Source: Alligator mississippiensis
Taxonomy: Eukaryota > Chordata > Crocodylia > Alligatoridae
DNA length: 64,000 nt
Assembly (NCBI RefSeq): GCF_030867095.1
Contig: NC_081824.1
Location: 48,456,882-48,520,881, forward strand
Direction of reading: 5' to 3'
Positions 12,494 to 24,013 of this stretch are shown here, piece by piece. Within the stretch, counting starts at the first letter, position 1; each line of letters opens with the position of its first letter. The notes below the pieces were generated by a model. That model was not told where the DNA came from and did not search any database. It saw nothing but the letters and a program-made list of their open reading frames with translations. A program made the translations under genes and the position numbers.

Positions 12494-13007
12494 CCCCTTT
12501 TTGGTTTAAGACAAACCAGACTCCCCCAGCATCCTGACATGCTCTCTGCGTTGGGCAGGGCTGTCTGCTCCACAGCAGAACTGGTCCCTCCCCTCTGCTC
12601 CCTGGATGCAGTTCCGGCAGAGACTTGCAGGCTGCTCCCCTCCTCTTCCCCTCACACTCTCTGCTAAGCAGGAATTCCCCCCACCCTCTGCCTTGCTGAG
12701 AGGTACTAGCTGTGTATTAGCTAGCAGGCCACCTGCGGGCTCCAGTCTGTGCTGTGACAAAGGCAGAATCAACAGGTAGCTAGTAATGACCCTCTGTTGT
12801 TTTCTTAATGGGGTGATAAACACTGAGTTAGGGGTGATAAACACTGTTATCAATTCCCTGCAAATCAGAGCATCCTGCCCCAGCCCGGCCACGTTCCCTT
12901 CTACTCAGTACTGTGGAAGGGAGGGAGGGCTGCTCTAATACCCCTGGCTTCTAGCCTGAGCCACTGCAGGCATGTATCTGCATTTCTGGAATGACAAGGG
13001 AATGTCT

Positions 13008-13071
13008 ATCCACCTCCAAATCAGTTCAAGCTTTGCAGGTTAGACTAACCTGCAAAGATTGAATCAATTCC
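13008..13071. repeat. Palindrome, probable foldback element core
   Basis: A 27-base palindrome at 13031-13057 (CTTTGCAGGTTAG, centre base, CTAACCTGCAAAG) is extended on both sides by weaker pairing of AATCAGTTCAAG with ATTGAATCAATT. Confidence 0.7.
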
Positions 13072-13244
13072 AGGTCAGGCTTTTTGAATGTCTGTTCATA
13101 GCTTAAAGCATCTTTGTGCCCCAGCCAGCCATGTCAGTAACTACATGCACAGTGCTGCAGAATAAAAATCTCTGTAGGAAGATAGCACTTGTATTTACAA
13201 GTACTACCCTGCTGCTGGTTTTATTTGTTTCCTACAGCCTACTA

Positions 13245-13319
13245 GGGCCACATGTGTAGACACCAAGACATTTACTGGTGAGCTAATTAGTCAACTCTGC
13301 AGTAAATGTAGATGTGCCC
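13245..13319. mobile_element. Small MITE-like fragment
   Basis: GGGCCACATGTGTAGACACC, then ACATTTACTGG, is mirrored by CAGTAAATGTAGATGTGCCC. The ends resemble those of MITE family B. Confidence 0.5.
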
Positions 13320-14286
13320 ACTGGTTCCTATCACTGTTTAGTGATATTCCATCCTGCAGTTTGGCTTCCATCATGCTGGCAATATAAAAAAACTAGGACT
13401 GACTGAGCTCCATTTTGCAAGGAAAGGGGAGACAGAACTGAGAAACCATCTCTTTTATGCAATGTGTTCTTCTGCAAATTGGCATATGTAGAAAAATGAA
13501 GAGCCAAAGGCAATCATTGCCTCATTACTTTTCCTTACATACTTACTGAGGTGTCTAGGAGGACTTTAACATCAGGGGGCTATAGCCAACAGCAGAAGAG
13601 CAGCAGCTTTGTACCCACTCCAGATAACAGGCATAAAAGTATGCTCTTATATTATTTTTTTAGACATAAAGGTGAGTTTTCCAATCTCCATGTTTTAATG
13701 CTATTTTTAGGCAGAATTATCTATTAAGGTCAGTTAGGATCCGCTTAAAATTAATTTGACCCCCCAAACTTCAGGCTATGCTCACTTCCTTTCCCATACA
13801 TGCAGTTCTATGGGGACAATCCAATGAAACTACAGTTCTTCAGAAACTTTGCGTTATTTTGGGTCTGTTACACAGAAGGGAGCAAAATGATTTTTAAGAA
13901 ACAATTTCTGTTTCCAAACCTCTGTCTTTAGGCTTAAGCTTTGAAGAGTCTTGCTTCTTTTGGTTAGTCACAGCTTTAATACTATTTACAGTAATCCTGC
14001 ATTTGCAGTAATCCTGCATTTTAATATTTTTTATAGAAATTATTCATTTACTTTGGCATGAGACAAATTTTCTGACTTTGACTTATTATATTTTGCATTT
14101 TTTTGATTATGGGGAGTTTTACATAACTATGGTTGTACATTTATAATACCTAATAACTTAAACACAAAATTACATCCCTTTTCTTCCCTCCTACAAATCT
14201 TATCTGTTGGTGCTATGCTTTGCACCCTTGCTTGGATTGTGTTCCTGCTCTATGTGGAATTTGTCACTTTAAAAATAGTCTGTTAC

Positions 14287-15460
14287 CTGCAAAAATTGCT
14301 GACTGCATGCTTGGCTTGGTTTCTGGCATCATTCTGGTCTTCACCACCAGCTACATAGAGAAATCCATCCATCACAGTCACACACTGATTAAAACTTTTA
14401 GCAGGCATTTCAGTAAGCTTCTTCCATCCATTTTCAGGATCTCTGTACAAGATGTCTCTACTAAGGGATTTTTCTGTTAGTGCTGGGCGTCCCCCAACAG
14501 TGACTAATACTCGGAGACCTCCACGGATCCTTGTTCTTCTAGATTGCAGTGAATTTTGATGATATGGAAGCAAGTGATAGTTCATAGCATCCACTAGAAG
14601 TCTATGGCAGTCAGCATCTTGCATCATTCTTGGTACATTTTGAACGTAATTGACCAGGTCTTGAGCAGAGATGGTACCAAAACGAATGTTGCTTAAGAGA
14701 TCTGCAGCATACTTTACTCTTTTTTGGTCAAATTCCAGCCATTTTATTGCAATCTGGAATGCAAGAATTTCAGAAGGCAACTGCAAGTCGTCATCTGCAA
14801 GGAGTTCATTGATCTGATCAAAAGTAAGTTTTAAGAACTGATCTGTTTCTGAAAATTCAATGAAGTTGTCTCTAATAAATTTCTGCGCTGCTTCTTTGGT
14901 GTTTTTTAGTCCATATGTCTCTGCAATATTGGCAATGTACATGCAGTTCTCAACACTGATTTCTTGTATCAAAAAATCACAGCACATCTTTACAAGAGTG
15001 TGAATCTGAAGATAAATTGCTGTGGAAATGATACTACCTATTGTATACAGTGAAAGAGTAAGTTTTCCAGTGTAGGCATAGGTGATAACAGTGGCTAAGC
15101 CCAGTGGAGATACATCATTGAGGTCCACTCTTTGAGTGGATGGATCTTTCTTTAAGATGTTGTGAAAATAGTCACTGCATGAAGCCATCACCACCTTGTG
15201 GACATTGAAGGATTTGGTTTTTGTACTGATGGTCAAGTCACAAAGAAAATTTTCCTGTCTCATTCTACTTAGACCGTCCAAGAGATTTGGGCTATAAGAC
15301 GAATCGGAAACCTCAGTTGAAATGCAGCTGAAACCATTTCCACCATCTAAGAGTCCATTCAAACCATTTAGTTTACTTAGGGGGCCATCCTCCACAATTA
15401 TGGTCATCTCATTGATATCTCCTTTGTTCTTTTTTACATTCTTCTTCTTAGGCGCCATGA
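14287..15460 (-). CDS. KLHL31: KLHL31 coding exon 2 (BTB and BACK domains, start of Kelch)
   Basis: Kelch-like protein 31, first coding exon. The start ATG is at 15458 and lies two bases inside a clear splice acceptor (TTACATTGCAG then TCATG on the minus strand), so a non-coding 5' exon must exist upstream. It encodes residues 1-390 and two bases of codon 391. The lysine-rich start [18 protein letters not shown] is typical of KLHL31. A BTB domain covers about residues 66-165 ([22 protein letters not shown]), a BACK domain about 168-275, and the first Kelch blades begin near 317 ([22 protein letters not shown]). The exon ends SNFCR before donor GTAACA. BTB-BACK-Kelch proteins usually bridge CUL3 and a substrate; KLHL31 is known from skeletal and cardiac muscle. 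The frame is intact. Identification rests on recalled similarity to vertebrate KLHL31. Confidence 0.96.
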
Positions 15461-17396
15461 CTGCAATGTAATATTACAGCCAAGAGCTTGCTAAAAAATA
15501 CAAAGTTGAGAGCTATATTTCAGTTTCAAGTATTTAACATTTCAGTGATGACACACCAAAGACTAAACTTGATCAATAAGTTGAAAACAGTCTCCACAAA
15601 TAAAATATGTAAAATGTTGCACTTTAGGCATGGTTTTACATGTATTTTTCTGTATTAAATGTCTGATCCAGAGTGTTTCCAGGCTTCTGACCTTAGATAC
15701 GTTAGGCAAGGCTTATGGTATATAATTCCCCATATCATATTCACAAATGCACTTCTACAAATAGTTTAATTCCATAACTTTTCCATTGCTATATACATTA
15801 CCAGTAATTTGAAGTTACTGTGCTTTCACTTTCAGCAGTTACTATTGAAGACATTGCAGAGAAAAACCCACTTTTATTCTTAAAGGGTTTTTTTGTGAGT
15901 TGATATAGACTTTTAAGAAGCTGTGCATGAACAGGAAGATCATTTTCACATAACAGTGTTAAATTAATTGATCACATCATACATATAAACACTGACAATA
16001 ATCCAAGGACAAAATTTCTACTCAATTCATTGTAGAAGGCCCTTTGGTTCTTTCAAAGGAATTATTTCATGTACCAAAAAAAAAAAAAGCAAATGTACCT
16101 TAAAGGAAGGCCATGGTCCTGGATTATTACATCTAAGAAAGGAGTCACTAAAGCTAATCAAATTCAACACTATATCTGAAATACAGTATTTTCTTGGATT
16201 CTGACATGATTTCATCATTAGCAACCATTCTGATCCTTATGGTCAAACAAAAAATACAAAATAGAGGAGGGTTGTTTAATGATAAAATAAGCAATTATGT
16301 CATTTACTAGATCTATTTAGGAAGTGTGCTTCTCCAGTAATATTTCCTTTTAAAACCTTACCCATACAATTTGCCTAAAGCACACAGCCTATAATAAATC
16401 AGCATTTTAATTATAGAAAGGAATGGTTATTGCCTCTTTAAGAAATTTTTTTTTTCCATCCTACTGGATGAAGCCTGTTCACAGTGCAGGGGACGGCCAT
16501 GTGTGCGGAAAGTGTCAGTGTCATTGCATGCCAGAGTGAGTTGAGATCCCAGAATGTCTCCTTGCCAAAGAGGTGGGTCAGCTGCTGCTCTGCTCCCTCC
16601 CCATCCCGGCTGCATTCCAGGAGCTGCATCTGTTGAAACCTATCAGAGTCAGCTCCAGGAATAGTAACACTCACAGCAGCTTGCCATTTTAAGACAGGTT
16701 CAATTTAAGGTGCATTTGTCATTTTGGATGTACTTTGTTGTTTTAAATGCCTGGAACAAATCAAAACTATAGAAAATACAATATGCATTTAATTGTTAGA
16801 TACCTGAAAAGACAATAAACTTTGGATAGCATCAGATATTCTACTCACAAACACCCTTGTTGGCTAGAAAATATTATCTTGGAAGGCATAGCTGTGGTTT
16901 TAAATATTTCCAGAGACCATTTAACTTAATAAATGTTAACACACACACAGTTTGACACAAATATTATAGTCTTTTTTCCCATTAAAACAATTAAGAACAT
17001 TATAGATGCAATCATTTTAAAAGTTGTTTGTTATGTAAACAATCATTCTCCAAAGTTTTCCTCAGCATGTACTTTGCTACCAACAAAAAATTAATGAGCA
17101 AAATTGTTGGAGTACTCAGAAAGTCAAATTTCAGGAAATGAAAAAGCAAAGAGACAGATTAAACTACCCATCATGTCAATAAACTATTTTTAAGTATTGC
17201 AAATCTCAGCTAATTTTGTAAGCCATTTGCCTTCCCATTGATAGAACAAGTCATGTTTGTTTTCATTCGAGAATAATTCATGTTGAAGGACATTCCAGGT
17301 GCAGAGGGAATGGTGAAACTCACTAGATACAGAAACCCCCTCCCCCAACAAGTGCCACCAAAAGACCAGTAACAGCAGCATTAGAAGCACCCTTAC
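15461..17396 (-). other. KLHL31 first intron (inferred), no other gene seen
   Basis: AT-rich sequence between the candidate 5' exon and the ATG exon. I see only short A and T runs and no long open frame or recognisable repeat. It ends at the well-formed acceptor before the start codon. Confidence 0.5.
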
Positions 17397-17452
17397 CCTC
17401 CTCAGCAAAATGCTGTTCCACAGCTGTCCACCAAGGTATCAATGAGAATATC
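17397..17452 (-). other. KLHL31: Candidate non-coding 5' exon of KLHL31
   Basis: On the minus strand a 56-base segment is bounded by an acceptor-like site (CATTCTTCCTAG, preceded by a 50-base pyrimidine tract) and a good donor (GAGGAGG then GTAAGG). It lies 1.9 kb upstream of the ATG exon, which itself begins with a splice acceptor. It could be an internal 5' UTR exon, or the 3' part of a first exon that starts near 17590 below a TTTAAA box at about 17615-17622. RNA evidence would decide; this is inference. Confidence 0.45.
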
Positions 17453-17467
17453 CTAGGAAGAATGAAA

Positions 17468-17468
17468 G

Positions 17469-17501
<33 letters not shown>

Positions 17502-17518
17502 AGAGAGGGGGGGGGGGA
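17468..17518. repeat. GA-rich microsatellite followed by a G run
   Basis: About 40 bases of near-perfect GA dinucleotides run into a stretch of about ten G. On the KLHL31-coding strand it is a long pyrimidine tract directly before a possible splice acceptor. Its length is likely to vary between individuals. Confidence 0.85.
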
Positions 17519-17559
17519 GATTGGAGGCCCTTTGACAAGTCCTAGCACTTACTGTCTCT

Positions 17560-17660
17560 ACTGTGACACTGCTGTGACTGTGAGTAAAAGAGACTGGAGT
17601 CTGCGCTCTGGGGCCCTTTAAAATGAGCCCTCCCCCTCCCTCTCTCTCTCTCTCTCTACC
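17560..17660 (-). promoter_or_regulatory. Possible KLHL31 promoter region
   Basis: Read on the minus strand, a GA-rich stretch is followed by CTCATTTTAAAGGGCCCCAG. This contains a TATA-like TTTAAA box and a CArG-like ATTTTAAAGG that would suit a muscle gene. It lies just upstream of the candidate non-coding exon. Low confidence, since no start site is visible. Confidence 0.3.
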
Positions 17661-17754
17661 ATCCAGAGGGGTTAGGTTTCCTTTGCTTGCCTGGCTTTTA
17701 AAACTCCAAAGAGCAAGTTTGCCCCCTTGACATAAATATGTACAAGGGAAGGGC

Positions 17755-18585
17755 TAGGATTAAGAGTGACCTAGACAAACTGGAAGATTAGACCAAAAGG
17801 AATTGCATGAGGTTCAACAAGGACAAATGGAAAGTCTTGCACTTACAAGGGGACAATCCCATGCACCCGTGCAGGCTGGGGGCTGACTGGCTGAGCAGCA
17901 GCTCTGCGGAAAAGGACCTGGGGGTTACAGTGGACAATAAGCTGACTATAAGCCAGCAGTGTGTCCATGCCCAGAAGGCTAATGGCATACTGGGCTGCAT
18001 TGGTAAGTATGTTGCCAGTAGGTCCAGGGAAGAGATTATTCCCCTGTATTCAGCACTGGTGAGGCCACAGTCTGGGAGACTGGAGTACGTGTTCAGTTTT
18101 GGGTCCCCTGCTACAGAAAGGATGTGGACAAATTGGAGAGAGTCCAGCAGAGGGCAGCAAAAATGGTTTTGGGGCTGGTGGACCTGACTTACAAGGAAAG
18201 ACTGAGGGAACTGGGCTCATTTAGTCTAGAGAAGAGGATACTGAGAAGGGACTTAATAGCAGCCTTCAAGTACCTGAAGAGGGGTTTGAAAGAGGATGGA
18301 GCTAGACTGTTCAGATGACAGAACAAGGAGCAACAGTCTCAAGTTGCAGCAAGGAAAGTTTATGTTAGATATTAGGAAAAATTTGCTGTCTAGGAGGGTA
18401 GTAAAACACTGGAACTGGTTACCCAGAGAGGTTGTGGAAGCTTCAACCTTGGAGGTTTTCAAAACCTAGCTAGACAAAGCTTTGTCTGGGATGATCTAGT
18501 TGGATAGTCCTACTTTGAGCAAGGAGCTGGACTAGATGACCTCCTGAGGTCCCTTCCAACCCTAACTTTCTATGATTCTATGAAA
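17755..18585 (+). mobile_element. CR1 LINE, 3' part
   Basis: Contains the end of the CR1 reverse transcriptase frame: RFNKDKWKVLHLQGDNPMH, DNKLTISQQCVHAQKANGIL and, after a break, LERVQQRAAKMVLGL and [10 protein letters not shown]. The 3' UTR follows, with TGACCTCCTGAGGTCCCTTC and the tail ATTCTATGA. It is 5'-truncated, as CR1 copies usually are, and has frame breaks (one near 18120, a stop near 18318), so it is inactive. Confidence 0.93.
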
Positions 18586-18589
18586 TAGG

Positions 18590-20330
18590 GGCCATAGGGC
18601 TAAATCCATAAAGAGGACTTGGCTCAATATTGTACCATCAATGTCTTTGGCGGACAAGTGAACTCTACAGTCACAGGTTAGGTGCTTAGTGTCGGGACCG
18701 AGGGTGGTCTGATGCAACGGCCAGTAGCCCGGACCGTCAGGTGGGGTTTTTCCACGATGGAGTAGAGGTAGGCACGGAAGCGTATTGGTTTTACAAAGAA
18801 AGCTTTACTTACGCTGCCGATGGTCACAGTGCAGGAAGGAAACTTGCTTGAGTTGCAGTTGCACACAAACAAACACAAGTGAGATCTCTTCCGAACCGAA
18901 CCGAGATGAGTCGTCGATGTACGACTCCACAAGCGCTTCACACGGGGGTACGTCAAATTTTCCACTATGATGGGGAGTGGCTAAAAACTGATCAGGCCTC
19001 TATGTCCTCCTCCAAGACACACGCGGAGTTTGCTAGGCTCCACAGTGCGCTCAGAGTTCCCCACGAGATGGTTGTGGAGTCCTCCAACTTGGGCGGAAAC
19101 TGCTCTAACCTTTTATACGGCTAGCGAGCCAATTGCTAGCCGCCACATAGGAATAATTTAGAATTGATCAATAGTGAGACACTAATTTGCATACGTGTGG
19201 CGGGAGCTCTTTGCACCGGGGTTTTCTCTCTGCAGCTGAGAAATCCACCGTGCAAAGAAAGCTCCATGTGGCGGGAAAATTCCAATGTGCTGAGGCACTA
19301 AAAATCATTGGGTTATGACACCTAGATTCTCTGTGTCTAATGCATGGGTAAAGAATGGGATCCACAGAGGCCAGCATGCTAAGCAAGAAGGTATCTAAGC
19401 TAACCAGAAGGAAATGTCAAGAAGGCTAAAACTCCACCCTTTCTCAGGGTATTAGGCACCTAACTCTGGCATGGTTGGAGGTGCCACTCTTTACTCAGGT
19501 TTCAAAGCCAGAGTTAGGTGCCTTAACCAAGTCAGTCCTCTCACATACAATATAACCCAGAAGAAGAGGTATCTAAACCCTTTCCCCTACACCAACATGC
19601 ACATGAGTTCAAGTCCAATACTTTGTGCATGTGCCTAGATTTGATACCCTAGTCCAAATCTTTCTGCCTGCTTTGGTGCAGGGATTTGAACAAATGTGTT
19701 GCATAATTCATCGAAGTGCCTTCAGAATAATGATGTTGTTCTAACTTACATAATACAACATTAATATTCCTCATAGCAGAGAATAGAACCCAGGCAGGCT
19801 TCCAAGAGCAGTGCCCTAATCACCAGTTTAAGACTGTTTTAATACTCTGTCTCACTTGAGTCCAATTAAGTGTAGAAGGGATTTGAACCAGGTTCTTCCA
19901 CATCCCTGGGAAATACTCTTACTGGACTATTGCTTAAAGAGGTGGTAAGATAGACCTCTACAGTGGCTGGACTTTGAGCAATATTTACTCAAGTAGGTGT
20001 ATTCTGAGAGTCCTTACCACCTGGAGACCACACAAGAAACATCTAGCATGTCAAACCTGGTGGGAGCAAGCGATGTCAGTATTACAGCTTGTTCTGCATG
20101 TTCTGGCAGAAATTTATGTGCCTAGGGAACTTTACCAGTGAATACAGGTGCATAGGGAATTGAGGTGCCTCAGGTATTAGATAGAAGATTTTAAGGGGTT
20201 TTGAGGACCAACATTTTGAACTTCCATGCTCGACCTGTTAGTTAGGTACCTATGTTTCTTTGTAGGCTATATCCCTGGAGAGGATGCTTTTACAGCCTCA
20301 TGCAAAGCTCTATGGGGGGATTCTTTATGA
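18590..20330. repeat. Old interspersed repeat mosaic hosting a solo LTR
   Basis: Flanking the LTR at 18690-19320 is repeat-like sequence that shares the phrase TTAGGCACCTAACTC with 3950-4345 and carries antisense tRNA-SINE-like phrases (GGGATTTGAACC at about 19880). Family unknown. There is no gene in it. Confidence 0.35.
18690..19320 (-). mobile_element. Solo LTR of an endogenous retrovirus-like element
   Basis: A fossil of 631 bp bounded by TGTC...GACA with short similar flanking repeats (CTTAG and CCTAG). On the minus strand it has a promoter-like TATAAAAGG box near 19112-19120, and it is richer in CpG than its surroundings. No internal genes are present on either side, so it is a solo LTR left by recombination. 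The family is not identified. It looks younger than the repeat it is inserted into. Confidence 0.8.
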
Positions 20331-20877
20331 TAAATGTAATATTTACCTTAAATGGCAAAAATATAGTTTTATTTATGCTATCTCTCTCCACCGCTCAGAG
20401 TGAATGTTTCTTTCTGTCATAACAAACTAAGGTAATTACAGCTTAAGTAAAGCTGATGGAAGAATATGACCCTCATGCCAATGACTCGGAATAATTACCA
20501 TAACCTTGACCTGTGCAAACTGACTTCAGTTTCCATTGGAGAGATGCCTGCATTGCAATAAACAAATAAATATCCATCACAGTTGGCATCTACTGCTGAT
20601 TTTGAAGGACTCAGTGGATGTAGAATCTGTCCATGTCTGCAAGAGGTCTCTACAGAGTGTGGCTGGAAGATTTTGACAGGGTGACACAAGGAGTTTTGCA
20701 ATTAGCTGGGTAGGAAACAAATTTACAGTCCTACAAAATTGTAAAAGATTTTTTAGATATCCCTCTTCCTCATTGGCATGAAAGCATTTTTTTTTTTTTT
20801 TTTGTGGCTGGGACAGGCATGGGGTGGAGAATAAAAGCAGTGAGAGAAAGAGAAAAAGAGACTCTTATCCACGCTAG

Positions 20878-20990
20878 AAAAGCTAATGGCTCTGTTGTTA
20901 AAGCACTCATCTGGGAGACCTGGCTTTAATTTTCTACTGCAACTAATTTAGATAAGGGAGATGAACCTCAGTTTCCTGCATCAAAGATGC
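20878..20990 (+). mobile_element. MIR-type SINE fragment
   Basis: tRNA-like head (GGCTCTGTTGTTAAAGCACT, GGGAGACCTGGCTTTAATTT) followed by the core phrase AACCTCAGTTTCCTGCATC. Old and diverged. Confidence 0.55.
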
Positions 20991-21164
20991 CTCAAACCCC
21001 AAAGGCTTTCTGGGTCACATCTCCTTCAAGTAAGTAGCCATTCTACTTTGTAGAAATAATTAAACATTCTTTGGGTCAGGAGACAGACAGTGTATTCACA
21101 GTATCTGAAAAAATAGGCTGTTGCCCAAGAAATTCATGCATATCTGAAACATTTAGTCTCTAAG

Positions 21165-21420
21165 AGTGCCTGTACATGTGTGAGATCACTGCTCTGATGC
21201 ACTCGAGCAGCCTCTGTGTCTTGTGCACTCAGCATCCCCATACTTCAAATGGCAGTGAGGGTGCTTTAACTGAAGTCCACTGAATGAGCTTTAGGTAAAG
21301 TGCCCCTGCTGCCATTTAGAAGCACTGGATGCTGAATACACAAGATGCTGTAAGCACTTTAATTAAAGTGGCTCTCAGAGCTGCTCTAATTAAAGTGCCC
21401 CACCCCCCTACCCTCAGAGC
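21165..21420. mobile_element. Palindromic MITE family A, copy 2
   Basis: Same layout as the copy at 4431: AAATGGCAGTGAGGGTGCTT, a pair of TTTAACTGAAG / CTTTAGGTAAAG arms, CTGCCATTTAGAAGC, then AAGCACTTTAATTAAAGTGG. It begins near TGTACATGTGTG. Confidence 0.6.
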
Positions 21421-21429
21421 ACAAGGAAA

Positions 21430-22210
21430 GATACCCTAAGGTGCCACCTGGGCCTACTGTGTGCCATTAGTAAAGTAGGAATTCTTTATATCACAAGGTA
21501 TTGTGGAACTAGATGTACCCTTTGGGTATGTCAAAATGGCAGATACAGCTGTGATGCAGTATAAGTAGGAATACCTGCACTAGTTTTAATGTAGCTAGAA
21601 TAAGTAATAATCTTAGTAAAGATTAACTCCTTGGGCCTTTAACCCAAGGAGTCTTGTACAGCCAGTGCTGCCATATATTCTAATTCTTGTTACTTGTGCC
21701 TACTAGACTAAAGCTAGCATGGTAGGCCACTTTAATTACACCTTCATTTTTTATGTAGCCTTGCTACCATGTTTATTAGCCACTACACAAACCCACAGCT
21801 TGTAGAGGTAATAAACATACTAAACACCTAATAGCAGGTCACTGCAAATTCATATCAGTGAATGCAAAGGTCTTTTGGGGTTAACTTTACTCCCAGTCCA
21901 TTTTTTGCAGCATCTCAGAACTGCTTACCTCTTGGAATTGCTGCTTCAACCCTTGAAGCTTGAGACTGTTTTGTTTCCAGGGCTATGCTGGCACCAGATA
22001 CAATTATGTTCCCTCCCTCTTGCCCTGCTCAGTATATAAACCTTCATGACTGCTGCTGAATAAACAGCACAACATTTAAGAAAAACAACTAAAGTAAAAT
22101 AAAACATTTTTTTTCATCTTATATATATCCATTTACCTGTGCACATTCCTACCATGTATCCTTTCCTGAAAAGTTATTCCATGATTTAGGAACAGTGAAT
22201 CTTACAACTG
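21430..22210. other. Unassigned spacer
   Basis: I see no gene. CCTACTAGACTAAAGCTAGC and similar phrases near 21700 may be another degraded MITE, but I cannot delimit it. Confidence 0.35.
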
Positions 22211-22214
22211 TGGA

Positions 22215-22268
22215 GAGTTTTGGACTAAATGACTCCTTGGTTACCTTCAAACTTTTGATTCATGATGC
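22215..22268 (+). mobile_element. Old CR1 3' tail
   Basis: GAGAGTTTTGGACTAAATGA then CTCCTTGGTTACCTTCAAAC and TTTGATTCATGAT is a diverged CR1 3' end. Confidence 0.5.
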
Positions 22269-22567
22269 CCACAATAAAAAAGTCAAAAATAGAGTATCTC
22301 AGATCCTCAGCTGTGTCACTCAGTGCAGAAGACCAGGTTGCAGGGCAGGAAACAAAGCTGCCCTTTTATGACTTGCTAATTACGGTATAGGTATAGGCTG
22401 GAAAATGGAGAAAAGTGCCTGCAACAGCAGATCAGAGAGGCATAAGGAACTTCCAACTACATCCCAACACCCTTTCACTTAAGATCTTTAATACAGAAGA
22501 TCCAAAGCCTTCAAAAACTAGTGTGACACATGACCAGGGTACTACCTCTGCTTTGGGTTCATCTAAT

Positions 22568-22881
22568 GTAGTGGTTATCAACCTTGTGGAGACTCAAGGC
22601 ATCCTCGTCAGACTCGAGGCATGCCTCAGAAAATGCTGGCTCTTAGTTTTCTTTTTTTTTTTGACTACCGAAAAATAATAGAACAATTATTTTGTTGCAC
22701 AGAACTCAGAAAGACCACAGCAGGTCAGAATGCTTTAAATACTATGGGTTCCCGTTTGAAATCTCTGTTTATCTTGTGAATCATGTATGTACACCTGACA
22801 GTGTTGCCATTGCTTGGCACCCTTGAAAGAATCTCAGGGCATCCCAGAGTGCCATGTGACCTTGATTGAGAATCACTGACC
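22568..22881. mobile_element. hAT-type non-autonomous DNA transposon
   Basis: Left end TAGTGGTTATCAACCTTG and right end CTTGATTGAGAATCACTGA are inverted repeats of the CAGTGGTTCTCAACC type that marks many vertebrate hAT elements. No transposase remains. Confidence 0.7.
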
Positions 22882-23060
22882 TCACGGCAGGGCATTTTTT
22901 AGATGAAATATGTCCATTTCAGTTATTAATTGCAATTGCAAATCAATGTCTATGACAAGATAGCATCTAAAGGCTTCTGTGGGGCCTTGGCAGCTTCCCG
23001 GATTTATGAAAGATAGACTCTGTCTAGTGGCAGTAAGACATCCTCTCCCATGGTCTATGT

Positions 23061-23226
23061 CAGGGGCAGGCAATTATTTTGGGTGGAGGGCCACTTACTG
23101 AGTTTTGGCAAGCCACTGAGGGCCACATGACATGCAGCCCAGGGCAGATAAATATTAATTTTCTAAAATTTTTAGGGGCCCCGCAGGCTGGATAGAATGG
23201 CTCAGGCCACATTTTGCCCACCCCTG
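23061..23226. mobile_element. hAT MITE with a perfect 8 bp target duplication
   Basis: Ends CAGGGGCAGGCAA and TTGCCCACCCCTG are inverted repeats. The element is flanked by identical 8-bp copies of GTCTATGT (23053-23060 and 23227-23234), the size hAT transposases make. It is 166 bp and non-coding. Intact flanks suggest it is fairly young. Confidence 0.92.
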
Positions 23227-23596
23227 GTCTATGTGCTAGTGCTACCAGGCAGACAAGCAGGGTTTGCCATGGTAATGACGACAATGGAGCAGGAATAACA
23301 AAACTCATTCAAGGCATGTAGAGGACTTCGCTTTTCATGCTTGATCCTTGCATAGAAAGGACAAACTCTAACCAGTCTAGGGGTTCTAGGCATGCTATGC
23401 CTATGTCCTACTATGGGTATTTCCCATGCTTCGGGTCTTTGCTGGTGCCCCCCCTCCAATTTTCTGCTACGTGTGTTTTTAAGCCTTCCCACTTTTTAGC
23501 CTGGATACAGAAGAGGCTTGGGATTTTGACCAGGGTGTACCAATGCTCCTGCTTGAAGCAAAGCCAGAAGTTCCTGGGTAGGATGTCCTGTCCGTC

Positions 23597-23731
23597 TGCT
23601 CAAGGTCAGACTGATCACCATATTTGGGGTCAGGAAGGAATTTTACCCCATAGTTAGACTGGTATGGGCTATGGGGGCTTTTGCCTTCCTGTATAGCAGG
23701 GGCCTGGCCTTCTACCCAGGGCCTGTTGTGT
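23597..23731 (+). mobile_element. CR1 3' UTR fragment, upstream half of a split copy
   Basis: GGGGTCAGGAAGGAATTTTA followed by TTTTGCCTTCCTGTATAGCA is a standard part of the crocodilian and turtle CR1 3' end. The rest of the same region resumes at 24014 after a MITE. Confidence 0.65.
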
Positions 23732-23734
23732 ACA

Positions 23735-24013
23735 CATCTACATGTGCACTTTAATGACATTAACCTATTTTAATATGCATTAAAGTGTCACAAAGTAGCC
23801 TAATAGAAGATATCAGATTTACCCAAAGAACCTTGTCTGCCTATGTCTTTAGACCAACACTGCTACAACTTATACCCCCGTAACAAAAAAGCCATGCTCT
23901 TTAGCTAATACACATTAAAATAGGCTAATGTGCCTTTTTCTAGTACCTCACAATGGGACTACTCAATTTAATGCTCATTACCTAAAGTGCATTAGTGAAT
24001 ATATAGATGCACG
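23735..24013. mobile_element. Palindromic MITE inserted into a CR1 copy
   Basis: Inverted ends: TACACATCTACATGTGCACT on the left, AAAGTGCATTAG then TATAGATGCAC on the right. Inner arms CCTATTTTAATATGCATT and ACACATTAAAATAGG also pair. The centre has AGACCAACACTGCTACAACT, a phrase found in reptile repeats. Confidence 0.6.

Larger units (their letters stand above)
10881..14286 (-). other. KLHL31 intron between the coding exons
   Basis: A 3.4 kb intron with donor GTAACA at 14286 and an acceptor at 10881. It holds an AT-rich 5' end on the plus strand, a 550 bp element with duplicated arms, a MIR fragment, two hairpin elements and a 75 bp MITE-like fragment, all described separately. No independent gene is seen. 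Confidence 0.85.

Noticed and set aside
18678-19124. Short frames across 18.7-19.1 kb
   Set aside because: They lie inside the solo LTR and are not genes.
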